Assembly (NCBI RefSeq): GCF_002803155.1
Contig: NZ_NNBP01000003.1
Location: forward strand, 428,667-492,666
Source of the DNA: Streptomyces sp. CB02959
GTDB taxonomy: Bacteria > Actinomycetota > Actinomycetes > Streptomycetales > Streptomycetaceae
Direction: 5' to 3'
DNA: 64,000 nt
Positions 25,238 to 34,231 of this stretch are shown here, one piece after another. Made by a program: the position numbers and the translations under genes. The notes under the pieces were generated by a model, which was not told the DNA's origin, searched no databases, and was given only the letters and a program-made list of their open reading frames with translations. The number at the start of each line of letters is the position of its first letter. Within the stretch, counting starts at the first letter, position 1.

Positions 25238-26710
25238 CTACTTGCCGAGCAGGCCCGCCATCCACGCCTCGACCTCGTCCGACCGGCGCGGCAGCGCCGC
25301 CGACAGGTTGCGGTTGCCGTCCTCGGTCACCAGGATGTCGTCCTCGATCCGGACGCCGACGCCGCGGTACTCCTCGGGCACCGTCAGGTCGTCCGCCTGG
25401 AAGTACAGGCCGGGCTCGACGGTCAGCACCATGCCGGGCTCCAGCGTGCCGTTGACGTAGCCCTCGGTGCGGGCCGCGGCGCAGTCGTGGACGTCCAGGC
25501 CGAGCATGTGGCCGGTGCCGTGCAGGGTCCAGCGGCGCTGGAGGCCCAGCTCCAGGACGCGCTCCACCGGGCCCTCGACCAGGCCCCACTCCACCAGCTT
25601 CTCGGCGAGCACCCGCTGGGCGGCGTCGTGGAAGTCCCGGAAGGCGGCGCCCGGCTTCACCGCCGCGATGCCGGCCTCCTGCGCCTCGTGGACCGCGTCG
25701 TAGATCTTGCGCTGGAGGTCGGTGAAGCGGCCGTTGATCGGCAGGGTGCGGGTGACGTCCGCGGTGTAGAGGGTGGTGGTCTCCACGCCGGCGTCCAGCA
25801 GCAGCAAGTCGCCGGAGCGGACCGCGCCGTCGTTGCGGACCCAGTGCAGGGTGGTGGCGTGCGGCCCGGCGGCGCAGATGGAGCCGTAGCCGACGTCGTT
25901 GCCCTCGACCCGGGCGCGCAGGAAGAAGGTGCCCTCGATGTAGCGCTCGCTGGTGGCCTCGGCCTTGTGCAGGACCTTGACCACGTCCTCGAAGCCGCGC
26001 GCCGTCGAGTCGACGGCCTTCTGCAGCTCGCCGATCTCGAAGTCGTCCTTCACCAGGCGCGCCTCGGAGAGGTACACCCGCAGCTCTTCGTCCCGCTCCG
26101 CGGTGACCTTGTCGTGCAGCGCCCCCTCGATGGAGGTGTCGTGGCCGCGGACGACCCGGACCGGGCCGGCGGCCTCCTTGAGCAGGTCGGCCAGCTCGCG
26201 GACGTCCTTGCAGCCGACGCCGAGCAGCGCGGCGGACTCGTCGAGGCTGTGGCGGCGGCCGACCCACAGCTCGCCCATGCCGTTCAGCCAGAACTCGCCG
26301 TTCTCGCGGTTGGAGCGGGGCAGGCGGTAGAGCGTCTCGTCGTGGCCGTCGGCCCCGTCGCCGCGCGGTTCCAGGACGAGCACGCTGCCGTCGGTCTGGT
26401 CGCCGGTGAGGTAGACGTACTCGGTCGAGGCCCGGAAGGGGTACTCGGTGTCGTTGGAGCGGGTCTTCAGGACGCCCGCGGGGATCACCAGGCGCTCGCC
26501 GGGGAAGCGCGCGGAGAGCGCGGCGCGGCGGCGGGCGGCGTGCGCCGCCTGCGCGATCGGCTCCAGGTCGCGCAGCTCGGTGTCGGCCCAGCCGCTCTTC
26601 ATGTTCTCGGTGAGCTCATCCGATACGCCCGGGTACAGGCCGTTCTTGCGCTGCTTGATCGGCTGCTCTTCCTCGTCCGGGGTCTCCGGAGTGAGCTCGT
26701 CGGTCACCAT
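25238..26710 (-). CDS. pepP: Aminopeptidase P family Xaa-Pro peptidase
   Basis: A 490-residue M24B metallopeptidase removing N-terminal residues before proline. After an N-terminal aminopeptidase P domain (ERLVIPAGVLKTRSNDTEYP, FRASTEYVYLTGDQ), the pita-bread catalytic domain has the five metal ligands in order: Asp in LLLLDAGVE, Asp in YTADVTRTLP, His in GTGHMLGLDVHD, Glu in TVEPGLYF and Glu in RIEDDILV. The first 40 residues are a charged extension. Start GTG or ATG near 26710 is the only one that keeps this region. It faces tetR across a strong terminator. Confidence 0.93.
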   Translation of the reverse strand: MVTDELTPETPDEEEQPIKQRKNGLYPGVSDELTENMKSGWADTELRDLEPIAQAAHAARRRAALSARFPGERLVIPAGVLKTRSNDTEYPFRASTEYVYLTGDQTDGSVLVLEPRGDGADGHDETLYRLPRSNRENGEFWLNGMGELWVGRRHSLDESAALLGVGCKDVRELADLLKEAAGPVRVVRGHDTSIEGALHDKVTAERDEELRVYLSEARLVKDDFEIGELQKAVDSTARGFEDVVKVLHKAEATSERYIEGTFFLRARVEGNDVGYGSICAAGPHATTLHWVRNDGAVRSGDLLLLDAGVETTTLYTADVTRTLPINGRFTDLQRKIYDAVHEAQEAGIAAVKPGAAFRDFHDAAQRVLAEKLVEWGLVEGPVERVLELGLQRRWTLHGTGHMLGLDVHDCAAARTEGYVNGTLEPGMVLTVEPGLYFQADDLTVPEEYRGVGVRIEDDILVTEDGNRNLSAALPRRSDEVEAWMAGLLGK

Positions 26711-26861
26711 GCCTCCTTTTAAGGCTTTTCAGACTGAACCGCATTCCATCGTAAGTGCGAGCGGAATCCGGTCCAGGGGTCGGACGAGGTGACCTGCCCC
26801 GCAGAGCGGTCCCAGAGGGCGGGCGCCGTCGCGTCCGCCCCTGTGACCTGCGGTGACGCCG

Positions 26862-28427
26862 TTACTCCTCGAAGTACGCCGCGAGCAGAACCACGTCCTC
26901 CTCCGAGGCGGGGTCGTCCAGCCCCTGCGGCAGCATGACCCGCACGACGTGGTCCACCACCGCCTCCGGGTCGTGCCGGCTGGCCCGGGGGATGCCGGCG
27001 GCCGCGGAGTGCAGACGGGCGAACGCCCGGTCCATCGGCTCGCCGGTGCGGTGCAGCAGCCCGTCGCTGTAGAGGAGCACGGTCTCGCCGGGGGCCGGCT
27101 CGATCTCCACGCTCGGCGCCTCCCAGCAGGCCAGCATGCCCAGCGGTGCGGAGAGCGAGGTCTCCACGAACTCCGCCCGCAGGTCGCCGAGGACCAGCGG
27201 CGGACAGTGCCCGGCCCCGGCCAGCAGCATCTTGCGCGGCGCCGCGCCGCCGATCCCGGCCGGCACCGGGGGCCCGCCCGGCACGCCCGGCGGCGGCTCG
27301 GTGAAGGCGAACAGCGCGGTGGCGCTCCGAGCCGGCTCGGTCAGCCGCATCAGCAGTTCGAGGTCGGAGAGGACCGCGACCGGGTCCTCGCCCTCCATGA
27401 CCGCGTAGGCGCGCAGCGAGGCCCGCAGCCGCCCCATGGCGGCCACCGCGCTCGGCCCGGAGCCGGTGACCGATCCCACGGCCAGGCCCAGCGCGCCGTC
27501 CGGCAGCGGCAGTGCGTCGTACCAGTCGCCGCCGCCGCGCGGCCCGGTGGCGTGCCGCACCGCGAGCCGGACGCCGGGGATCCGCGGCAGCCTGCGGGGC
27601 AGCAGTTCCTCGCGCAGGGTCCGGGCGGCCTGCCGGCTGCGGTGGAGTTCGAGGAGCCGGGCGAGGTGCTCGGCGGCGTGCGCGCGGTAGAGGCCGACGA
27701 GGTGGCGCCGCCGCTCACCGGGCTCGGCCGGTTCGTCGTAGAGCCAGACCGCGGCGCCGAGCCGGCCCACGGCGCCGGCGGTGAGCGGTACGGCGTAACT
27801 GGCGGCGTAGCCGAGGCGGGCGGCGACCTCGCGCAGCCGGGGGTCGAGGTCCTTCTCGCCGGGGATGTCCGGCTCGGCGATCTCGGTACGGGCCTCGGCC
27901 CCGGCGTCGTCGCCCGCGCCGGGCTCGGGGAGGCCGTCCAGTATCCGCGCGTACGACAGGGCGCGGCGCGGCACGGTCTCGATGTGACCGATCTCGGCGT
28001 GGCCCAGGCCCAGTCCGACGGTGGTCTCCGGGCCGAGCCCGTCCTGCGGCGCCAGTACGACCAGTCCGCGCCGGGCCCCTACGAGGAAGGCGCCGGCCCG
28101 CAGCAGTTCGCGGAGCGCGTCGTCCAAGGTGCGGGTGCGGGCGAGCCGTTCGGTGAGGTCGTGCAGGGTGCTGAGGTCGGAGATCCAGCCCGCCAGCCGG
28201 TCCTGGACGGCGGCGATCCGGTCCACCGTGGAGAGGCCGGCGGCGGCGTCCGGTGCGGTGGGCCGGGCGTCGTCCTGATCCGTGCCGGCGGCGCCGGACG
28301 GGCCGTCAGCGCAGGTGCCGGAGGAGGGATCGGCGGAAGCGGCCGTCACACGAGGGTCGGTAGTGTGCGCGGGTGCGGGAAGAGCTGGTTCGATTCCAGC
28401 CACTTTCGGGACGTGAGGGGCGCTCAT
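26862..28427 (-). CDS. GAF-SpoIIE (PP2C-like) phosphatase with altered metal site
   Basis: A 521-residue protein with a GAF-like sensor region (about residues 75-265) and a C-terminal SpoIIE/PPM domain (about 290-515). The first metal Asp is in GGGDWYDALPLP and the DG pair in LLYSDGLLHRTGE, with EEDVVLL at the end. The usual GDVxGHG motif reads VGSVTGSG, so its metal-binding Asp is Ser. Activity may be weak or absent. SpoIIE-type proteins dephosphorylate anti-anti-sigma factors. I start at ATG 28427; the frame stays open for 89 further codons into low-GC DNA, giving an alternative 610-residue form. No clear ribosome-binding site precedes 28427. Confidence 0.78.
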   Translation of the reverse strand: MSAPHVPKVAGIEPALPAPAHTTDPRVTAASADPSSGTCADGPSGAAGTDQDDARPTAPDAAAGLSTVDRIAAVQDRLAGWISDLSTLHDLTERLARTRTLDDALRELLRAGAFLVGARRGLVVLAPQDGLGPETTVGLGLGHAEIGHIETVPRRALSYARILDGLPEPGAGDDAGAEARTEIAEPDIPGEKDLDPRLREVAARLGYAASYAVPLTAGAVGRLGAAVWLYDEPAEPGERRRHLVGLYRAHAAEHLARLLELHRSRQAARTLREELLPRRLPRIPGVRLAVRHATGPRGGGDWYDALPLPDGALGLAVGSVTGSGPSAVAAMGRLRASLRAYAVMEGEDPVAVLSDLELLMRLTEPARSATALFAFTEPPPGVPGGPPVPAGIGGAAPRKMLLAGAGHCPPLVLGDLRAEFVETSLSAPLGMLACWEAPSVEIEPAPGETVLLYSDGLLHRTGEPMDRAFARLHSAAAGIPRASRHDPEAVVDHVVRVMLPQGLDDPASEEDVVLLAAYFEE

Positions 28428-29166
28428 GGCCGACAACCCACGTCGCGCCCGAAAAAACCCCAGCTCAGGCCGCAATGTGACAGGGAGTGCGGCTTTTTGT
28501 TGAGTGATGTTGTGCGGTACTGCTGTCCGCTCAATGTCCTCAATAGCATCGCAAACCCCCATGTCATGCTGCTCCGCTATCAATGCCTCCACATGTACAC
28601 GCACCAGCGATGTGATGTCCAGCACTGTCCCCTTGGGGTTTGTGGTGTCAGCGAGGTCTGTAGATTGGCCTGAAAATAGCCCCCTGAGCGTCAATTTGAG
28701 GTCTGCTGGCGGCGATCAGCAGCGCGTCATATCCACCGTGGCGGGTACGTACTCGGATAGGTGCGGGGCCAGTTGGGACCGCATCGGAACTCTCCGGACG
28801 GCGTCGGCGTCCTATACGGCGACCACCGCGACGCACTCCCAAGTGGCGGGATGGCACCACCGGAAGCGCAAGCGCCATGCGCGCGCCACCCTCCGCCACG
28901 TTCCACGCCCGGTGTACGGCGTGATGCGCTGCCTCGTACACGCGGTGACCGGATCGCCACGTGTGGTGAGAGAGAGCGCGAACGACCTCCGGGTCGCAGA
29001 ACGAGGCCGGCCGGCCGAACCGCACGACAGGGCCGAAGCACCACTCCGTACCGGCCCGGAGCAGCACAACCGCAGTTGCGAACGGCATGCACCAACGGTG
29101 TCCAAGCTCATCGGCATGCAGTGCGAAGGACCAAACCCTCGGCGTAACGGAAAGGAACGAGCGCTC
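28428..29166. other. Gene-poor, partly low-GC intergenic stretch
   Basis: This 739-base gap separates the leftward phosphatase from the rightward Prim-Pol gene. Roughly 28430-28760 is visibly lower in G+C than its surroundings. It contains a hairpin-like GCCGCA ... TGCGGC followed by TTTTTGTTG (about 28473-28506) and, on the minus strand, an open frame joined in phase to the phosphatase gene. From 28760 to 29166 the composition returns to normal and I see no credible gene on either strand. Confidence 0.5.
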
Positions 29167-29877
29167 ATGCGCGAGATCCTCGGAAGGCGACGCAAGCCCC
29201 TGTTCCGGCGCAGCGGGAGGTCGGCGCTGCTCGGCGCGGCGCTCCACTGCGCCACCGCATGGCAGTGGCCCGTCCTCCCGGGCGTCGGACTGCGGCCCGC
29301 CGGCCGGCAGCAGGCGGGCGGGCGGCTCGGCCTCGGCGAGCGGGCCCCCCGCCGCTGCAACTGCCCCGACCCCGACTGCGTGGTGCCGGGTGCGCACCCC
29401 TTCGACCCCGGACTGCTGGCGGCCACCACCGATGCCCGGATGGTGCGCTGGTGGTGGGCCAACCGCCCGGACGCGCCGGTCGTCCTGGCGACCGGCGGCC
29501 GGGCGCCCTGCGCGGTGAGCCTGCCGGCCGTCGCGGGGGCCCGCGCGCTGGCCGCGCTGGACCACTTCGGCGTCCGCACCGGCCCCGTGGTGGCCACCCC
29601 GACCCGCTGGTCGCTGCTGGTATCGCCGTACGACCTGCCGGAGTTGGGGGAGCTGCTGAGTTCCCAGGACTGGGTGCCCAGTTCGCTGCGGTTCCACGGT
29701 GAGGGCGGCTACCTCGTGCTGCCGCCGTCGCCGACCGGTGCGGGCAAGGTCCGCTGGGAGCGCCCGCCGGCCACCACCCAGGCCGCACCCTGGCTGCCGA
29801 AGGTGGGCACCATCGTCGACGCGCTGGTGATGGCGAGCACCAGCACCCCCGACGGCGGCAGCCGGCTCGCGTACTGA
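29167..29877 (+). CDS. Small bifunctional primase/polymerase (Prim-Pol) domain protein
   Basis: A 236-residue protein of the Prim-Pol (AEP-like) N-terminal domain family common in Streptomyces. Recognisable are ALHCATAWQWPVLPGVGLRP, the cysteine segment CNCPDPDCVVPGAHPFDPG, MVRWWWANRPDAPVVLATG, and TPTRWSLLVSPYDLPELGEL. There is no helicase or primase C-terminal domain. The metal-binding Asp pair expected of an active AEP is not evident, so activity is doubtful. ATG 29167 follows AAAGGAACGAG. It stands alone; its biological role is unknown. Confidence 0.7.
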   Translation: MREILGRRRKPLFRRSGRSALLGAALHCATAWQWPVLPGVGLRPAGRQQAGGRLGLGERAPRRCNCPDPDCVVPGAHPFDPGLLAATTDARMVRWWWANRPDAPVVLATGGRAPCAVSLPAVAGARALAALDHFGVRTGPVVATPTRWSLLVSPYDLPELGELLSSQDWVPSSLRFHGEGGYLVLPPSPTGAGKVRWERPPATTQAAPWLPKVGTIVDALVMASTSTPDGGSRLAY

Positions 29878-30100
29878 GCCGGCTTCCCCGCGTACGTCCA
29901 CGGGTGGCCGGAAAGCGCGCATATCCGGTTCACCCGTAAGGGTGTGAGATGCCCTGGTACCTACGGGAATCGCGTTCTCGGGCACCCGGCGCCACCCCTG
30001 CCGCCCGATAGGTTCGGCGTACCGCCCGCCACGCCGCGGGCGGCACCTTCCCCGTGCCACCCCTCCCCGGCATACCTCGTCACCTTCGCAAGTGGGTCCC

Positions 30101-30661
30101 ATGCAGCGTGCGCGGATTCTCCGCCTGATCGGGCTCGCCGGCACCGCCGTGCTCGCCCTCGCCGTCCCCCTGGCCGCCGCAACGGCCGGCCCGGTGGACA
30201 CCCTTCTCCCGCCGGCGGTCCCGGACGCCTCCCGAACCCCGGGCGCCCCCGCCGCGGCCGGCGACCCGCTCACCGACCTGGCCCGCCCCCTCCTGGCCCC
30301 CGGCGGCCGCACCGTCCACTGCGGCCCCGAACTCACCGCCCGGCCGGGGATCACGGCCCAGACCTGCGTCCTCACCGAGGCCGGCCGCACCTGGGCGCGG
30401 ACCTTCTTCCGTAACTCCACGGGTGAACCGCTGCGCGCCGCGTTGACGCTGCTGCGCCCGGACGGCCGGAGCGTCCAGGCGGACTGCGCGGTGCCGGCGG
30501 ACGGGGCGCCGGGCGAGTGCGAGACGCCCGACGGCCCGACGGCGCGCGGGACGCGGCTGCCGTACGGCGCGGTGGCGGAGTTCTCGGATCCGGCGGGGGA
30601 GCGGCTGCTGCTGCGCTCCGGCGGCAACTGGACGCCGGGCGGCGGGAGTTCGGGGCGCTGA
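30101..30661 (+). CDS. Secreted protein of unknown function with four cysteines
   Basis: The first 28 residues form a signal peptide (basic start, LIGLAGTAVLALAVPLAAAT). The mature part has Cys in TVHCGPE, AQTCVLTEAG, QADCAVP and GECETP, which could form two disulfides. A segment on RTWARTFFRNSTGEPLRAAL resembles an Ig-like or beta-sandwich surface domain. I do not recognise the family. ATG 30101 is chosen; a GTG at 30092 is three codons upstream. Neither has a clear ribosome-binding site. Confidence 0.65.
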   Translation: MQRARILRLIGLAGTAVLALAVPLAAATAGPVDTLLPPAVPDASRTPGAPAAAGDPLTDLARPLLAPGGRTVHCGPELTARPGITAQTCVLTEAGRTWARTFFRNSTGEPLRAALTLLRPDGRSVQADCAVPADGAPGECETPDGPTARGTRLPYGAVAEFSDPAGERLLLRSGGNWTPGGGSSGR

Positions 30662-30722
30662 GGGCCCGGCCGCGAGGCGGCGGCGGTCCGGCGGCGGACG
30701 GCCGTGGCCCGGACATGGAAAC

Positions 30723-30762
30723 GCCCGGTCGCTGGCGACGGGGGATGCACCAGCGACCGGGC
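30723..30762. terminator. 13-bp hairpin with 14-base loop between convergent genes
   Basis: GCCCGGTCGCTGG (30723-30735) pairs perfectly with 30750-30762 and encloses the loop CGACGGGGGATGCA. TTCTAG follows on the plus strand. It lies between the secreted-protein gene ending at 30661 and the DUF5926 gene ending at 30899 (237 bases), so a bidirectional terminator is likely. The long loop is unusual for that role, and a small structured RNA cannot be excluded. Confidence 0.6.
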
Positions 30763-30898
30763 TTCTAGAACCGTAACAAGAGATTCGCGGTTCGCAAATT
30801 CGATCGTGGAATTCCGGACGCGGATTTACCCGCGAGTGCGGGGAGTTGCCGCGGATCCTGTGACGGGCGTCACTTCCATGATCGACTCGGGTGGGTGA

Positions 30899-31867
30899 TC
30901 AGCTCAGGGTGATCTGACGGTTGGTGAGCCCGCCGCGGGACCGGCGCTCCTCCGCGGTTAGCGGGGTGTCCGTGGCGAGCGCCTTGGCCAGTCGCTCCCC
31001 GAAGGCGGCGGCCGGGCCGGCGACGTCGTCGGCGCTCATCGAGGACGGCAGGTCCCACACCGGGACGACCAGGCCGTGCGCCCGGAACGAGCCGACCAGC
31101 CGGGTGCCCTCGCCCAGCGAGGAGGTGCCGGCGGCGTGCAGCCGGGCCAGCGCGTCGAGCAGCTGCTCCTCGGGGTGCGGGGTGACCCAGCGCAGGTGGT
31201 TCTTCTCCGGGGCCTCGCACCAGTACGCCCCCTCCAGGCCCGGGATCCGGGCGGTCGGGATGGCCGCGGCGTTGGCCCGCTCCAGGGAGGCGGCGACCTC
31301 GCCGGTGGCGTTCTCGGCGTTCTCCACCCAGAACTCGAAGCCGGTGTGGACGGTCGGCTCGAAAGGCGCGTCCGGGTCCAGCAGGTCCTGGAGCCGCGGC
31401 CCGTCGGCGGGGGCCCGCCCGGCGGCGACCGGGTGGCCCGGCTCGGTGACCAGCGCCCGCTGGAGGGTGTCGGCGAGGTCCCGGCTGAGGTCGCCGGACG
31501 AGGTGTCGTTCTGCAGACCGATCAGCACCGCGCCGTTGTCCCGGCGCAGCGCGGGCCACGCCATCGGGAGCACGGTGGCCAGCGTCACCGACGGCACGCC
31601 CTCGGGCAGGCCGCCCTTGAGGTTCAACTGGGCCGTGGCGGCGGGCACCAGCTCGCGCAGCGCCACCCAGTCGCACTCGCCGGGCAGCCCCTCGAAGGGG
31701 CGGCGGACCAGCTCGGTGGCGGCGTGCGACGCCTGCCGGCCGTGGCAGGCCTTGTAACGGCGGCCGGAACCACACGGACAGGGCTCGCGGGCGCCGACCA
31801 CCGGCACCTCGGCGTCCTTGATCTGTACTGCTGCGGCCCGGGGCTGGGGGCGGCGCTTCTTGGCCAT
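30899..31867 (-). CDS. DUF5926 protein with SEC-C zinc motif
   Basis: The N-terminus is basic (MAKKRRPQPR) and carries a SEC-C metal-binding motif, CPCGSGRRYKACHG, at about residues 34-47. The rest matches the actinobacterial DUF5926 family (FEGLPGECDWVALRELVPAA, GFEFWVENAENATGEVAASL, APEKNHLRWVTPHPEEQLLD). SEC-C motifs occur in SecA and in chaperone or nucleic-acid-binding proteins, but the family has no assigned function. Length of 322 residues is typical. It is a single-gene unit convergent with the secreted-protein gene. Confidence 0.85.
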   Translation of the reverse strand: MAKKRRPQPRAAAVQIKDAEVPVVGAREPCPCGSGRRYKACHGRQASHAATELVRRPFEGLPGECDWVALRELVPAATAQLNLKGGLPEGVPSVTLATVLPMAWPALRRDNGAVLIGLQNDTSSGDLSRDLADTLQRALVTEPGHPVAAGRAPADGPRLQDLLDPDAPFEPTVHTGFEFWVENAENATGEVAASLERANAAAIPTARIPGLEGAYWCEAPEKNHLRWVTPHPEEQLLDALARLHAAGTSSLGEGTRLVGSFRAHGLVVPVWDLPSSMSADDVAGPAAAFGERLAKALATDTPLTAEERRSRGGLTNRQITLS

Positions 31868-32050
31868 GGTGACGGAGTCTCCTGGTGGTTCCTGGTGGTT
31901 CGGACGCGTTCCGGCGCGAGCCTAAAGGAGACCGGTGCCCGCGGCGCCACCAACATCGCCGTAAGGGCGCCGGGTACGTCAGCGTGGGTGCGGCGGCGGC
32001 GGGCGTCCGCCGCTCCGCCGCGTCGCCGGGGAGGGCCCGGCGCCGCCCCG

Positions 32051-32746
32051 CTACGGCAGTTCGTCGAGGTCCGCGAAGGCCAGGCCGAGCGTGCCGCGGC
32101 CCGGGCGGCGGCCGTTGCGGGCGGCGCGCGGCGTGCTGTCGCGCGGGACCTTCCGCAGCGAGAGCGGAAGCCCGGCCGTCAGGTCGGACGGCAGCTCCGG
32201 CCCGAGGCCGGCGGGCAGATCGGCCGTCAGATCCACGCGCGTAGCGAAAGCGCCCTGGAGGGAGAGTGCGGCCCAGACCGTCACCTCGCCGGGCGCGGTG
32301 TCGCGGACGCCCCAGTCCTTGGCGAGCGAGCGGATGATCGCCAGCCCGCGCCCGCCGCGGGCGCTGATGGACGGAGTGGCCGGAACCGGACGGGTCGGGC
32401 CGCCGCCGTCGGTGACCGCGATGATCAGGCGCCCCTGCCCGTCGATGCGCCAGGCGGCGCGGACGGAGCCCTGAGGAGTGCCCCGGCCCGTCCCTGACGC
32501 GCCGTCGGAGGCGCTCCCCGTCGCGGAATCCGGCGTCCGGTCCTCGTATATCGGACGCGCATGGCGACACGAATTGCTCAGTAGTTCCGACAGGACCAGG
32601 ACCGCGTCATCGACGACTGTGTCCTGAACTCCACTTGCCAACAGCTCTTCTCGCATGCGCCGCCTGGCCATGCCCACACCCGCTGGTCCATGGGGTACGG
32701 CCATGATCGACGACGTCGGCACCTCTTGTGCCACCACCAACGCCAC
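32051..32746 (-). CDS. Anti-sigma-type ATP-binding protein
   Basis: A 231-residue GHKL ATPase: N box VLSELLSNSCRHA, G1 box VTDGGGPT, G2 box GGRGLAIIRSLAKDWG. A Ser/Gly-rich insertion of about 25 residues follows the N box. The C-terminal 60 residues, rich in Leu, Pro and Arg, are outside the fold. I take GTG 32746 because AAGGAGG is 8 bases upstream. The partner sigma or anti-anti-sigma factor is not nearby. Confidence 0.8.
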   Translation of the reverse strand: MALVVAQEVPTSSIMAVPHGPAGVGMARRRMREELLASGVQDTVVDDAVLVLSELLSNSCRHARPIYEDRTPDSATGSASDGASGTGRGTPQGSVRAAWRIDGQGRLIIAVTDGGGPTRPVPATPSISARGGRGLAIIRSLAKDWGVRDTAPGEVTVWAALSLQGAFATRVDLTADLPAGLGPELPSDLTAGLPLSLRKVPRDSTPRAARNGRRPGRGTLGLAFADLDELP

Positions 32747-32828
32747 CCCCGAGACCTCCTTTGCCCCACGCCACGGGATGGATGCCCCAATGGACTGGAC
32801 CGGAAACCGGCCAACCGGCACACAGTGA

Positions 32829-32862
32829 CGCATTCGACACCGACACATACGGGCCGAATGCG
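32829..32862. promoter_or_regulatory. Inverted repeat downstream of the GDPD gene
   Basis: CGCATTCG (32829-32836) and CGAATGCG (32855-32862) are perfectly complementary with an 18-base spacer. The element lies between the end of the GDPD gene and the start of the ATPase gene, both leftward. It could be a terminator or an operator; the sequence does not decide. Confidence 0.35.
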
Positions 32863-32886
32863 CCGGTGCACACCCTGTGACGAGCC

Positions 32887-33783
32887 TTACCTAAGGCCGA
32901 GTTGCATTCGTACCTGCTTGGGGCGGTTCGTAATGATTGCGTCCACGCCCAGTTCGCGGCACAACTCCACATCCGCCGGGTCGTTGACCGTCCAGACGTG
33001 GACCTGGTGGCCCGCCCGGTGCGCCTTGGCGACGTACTCCGGGTGCGCGCGGAGGATCCGTACGCCGGGGCCGGCGATGCCCACTCCGGGCGGCAGCCGG
33101 CCGTCACGGTGACGGGGGGTCAGGAACTGCATCAGATAGACGCCGGGGATCTCCGGCGCCGCGGCCCGGACGCGGTGCAGGGAGCGCGCGGAGAAACTCA
33201 TGACGCGGACCGGGGGCGTCCGGTCGCGGGTGGCCGGTTTCGTATGGCCGAAGCGGGCGAGCAGTTCGACCAGCCGCTCCTCCACCTGTCCGGCCCAGCG
33301 CGTCGGATGCTTGGTCTCGATGGCCAGCTCGACCCGCCGGTCCGCGTCCGCGACCAGCTCCAGCAGCCGCTCCAGGGTCAGTACGGACGTCCGCTCGGCG
33401 TTCTCCTGCTGCCAGTCCGGCTCCTCGTCCGCGGTCACCGGCCGCCCGCCGGTCCGCTGCACGTCCTCCAGGAGGCCGCCCGTGCCCTCCAGCGTGTCCT
33501 TCCAGGAACCGAAGTCCAGCGCGGCGAGGTCGGCCAGCTCCAACGCGGAGACCGCGCCGCGCCCGTTGGAGGTGCGGTTGATGCGCCGGTCGTGGACGCA
33601 GACCAGATGCCCGTCCGCGGTCAGCCGGACGTCGCACTCCAGGGCGTCCGCGCCGTCCTCGATCGCCTTCCGGTAGGCGGCCAGGGTGTGCTCCGGCGCG
33701 TCCTCGGACGCGCCGCGGTGGGCCACGACGGCGATGGCGGGACGCCCCTGGCGGGCGTCCTCGGAGGGGCGTGGGTAGGTCAC
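32887..33783 (-). CDS. Glycerophosphodiester phosphodiesterase
   Basis: A TIM-barrel GDPD of 298 residues that hydrolyses glycerophosphodiesters to glycerol-3-phosphate and an alcohol. Catalytic features are HRGASEDAPEHTLAAY (first His, Arg and Glu), ECDVRLTADGHLVCVHD (Glu, Asp and second His), ELAIETKHP and the final HVWTVNDP. There is no signal peptide, so it acts in the cytoplasm. The GTG at 33783 has no good ribosome-binding site; a three-codon frame ending in TGA overlaps it. Confidence 0.9.
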   Translation of the reverse strand: MTYPRPSEDARQGRPAIAVVAHRGASEDAPEHTLAAYRKAIEDGADALECDVRLTADGHLVCVHDRRINRTSNGRGAVSALELADLAALDFGSWKDTLEGTGGLLEDVQRTGGRPVTADEEPDWQQENAERTSVLTLERLLELVADADRRVELAIETKHPTRWAGQVEERLVELLARFGHTKPATRDRTPPVRVMSFSARSLHRVRAAAPEIPGVYLMQFLTPRHRDGRLPPGVGIAGPGVRILRAHPEYVAKAHRAGHQVHVWTVNDPADVELCRELGVDAIITNRPKQVRMQLGLR

Positions 33784-34231
33784 CGCGTCATGGTGTCATC
33801 CGCCGGGCCGGGGACGCCCGGAAGAAGATCGCGGATGGCTGGATGGCCGGTGTCCGCACCTCCCGTGTCGGAGGCCGGGTCCGCCGCGTCCGCCACATTC
33901 GTCAGGTGCGTGTCAGGTGCGTCATGTGGCGGAGCGCTGCGTATGACGCATCTGTTGCCGTATGCCGCATAGCTAGGGGAATAAGTCACAGGTTCGGCTT
34001 ACGGTGCTCTGACGAGCCATGGGGGAGGCTGGGGACGGCTGGGCGGAGGTGGCCGGAAGACGGCCGGGACGGGCCGGTGGGCGGAGGCCGGACCACCGCC
34101 GGGACGGCCGGGACTCGCCCGGAGCGGCGGGATCGCGGATGCTGGAATACCGCGGGATCCCGGATGCTGGAAGACCGGGATCCGGCCCCGGGCCGGTACC
34201 GCCGTGAAGCGAGCTGACTGAGGAGAGAGCT
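33784..34231. other. Intergenic stretch with small repeats before the HtrA-like gene
   Basis: The 448-base gap has no credible gene. Two perfect tandem copies of GTCAGGTGCGT (33901-33911, 33912-33922) are flanked by an 8-bp inverted repeat, CCGCCACA (33890-33897) and TGTGGCGG (33925-33932). At 34128-34180 a unit of about 25 bases containing GATGCTGGAA recurs twice, in the probable 5' leader of the protease gene. Promoters are expected for both flanking genes but I cannot place them securely. Confidence 0.5.

Noticed and set aside
28385..28401. A perfect tRNA T-arm-like hairpin (GCTGG-TTCGATT-CCAGC)
   Set aside because: The upstream bases do not form acceptor, D or anticodon arms, and the segment encodes the start region of the phosphatase (VAGIEP). 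It could be a relic attachment site, but chance is simpler.
28504..29166. Open frame on the plus strand running into the small Prim-Pol gene
   Set aside because: The text before 29167 lacks any domain and crosses the low-GC region; the ATG at 29167 has a ribosome-binding sequence and the domain begins right after it.
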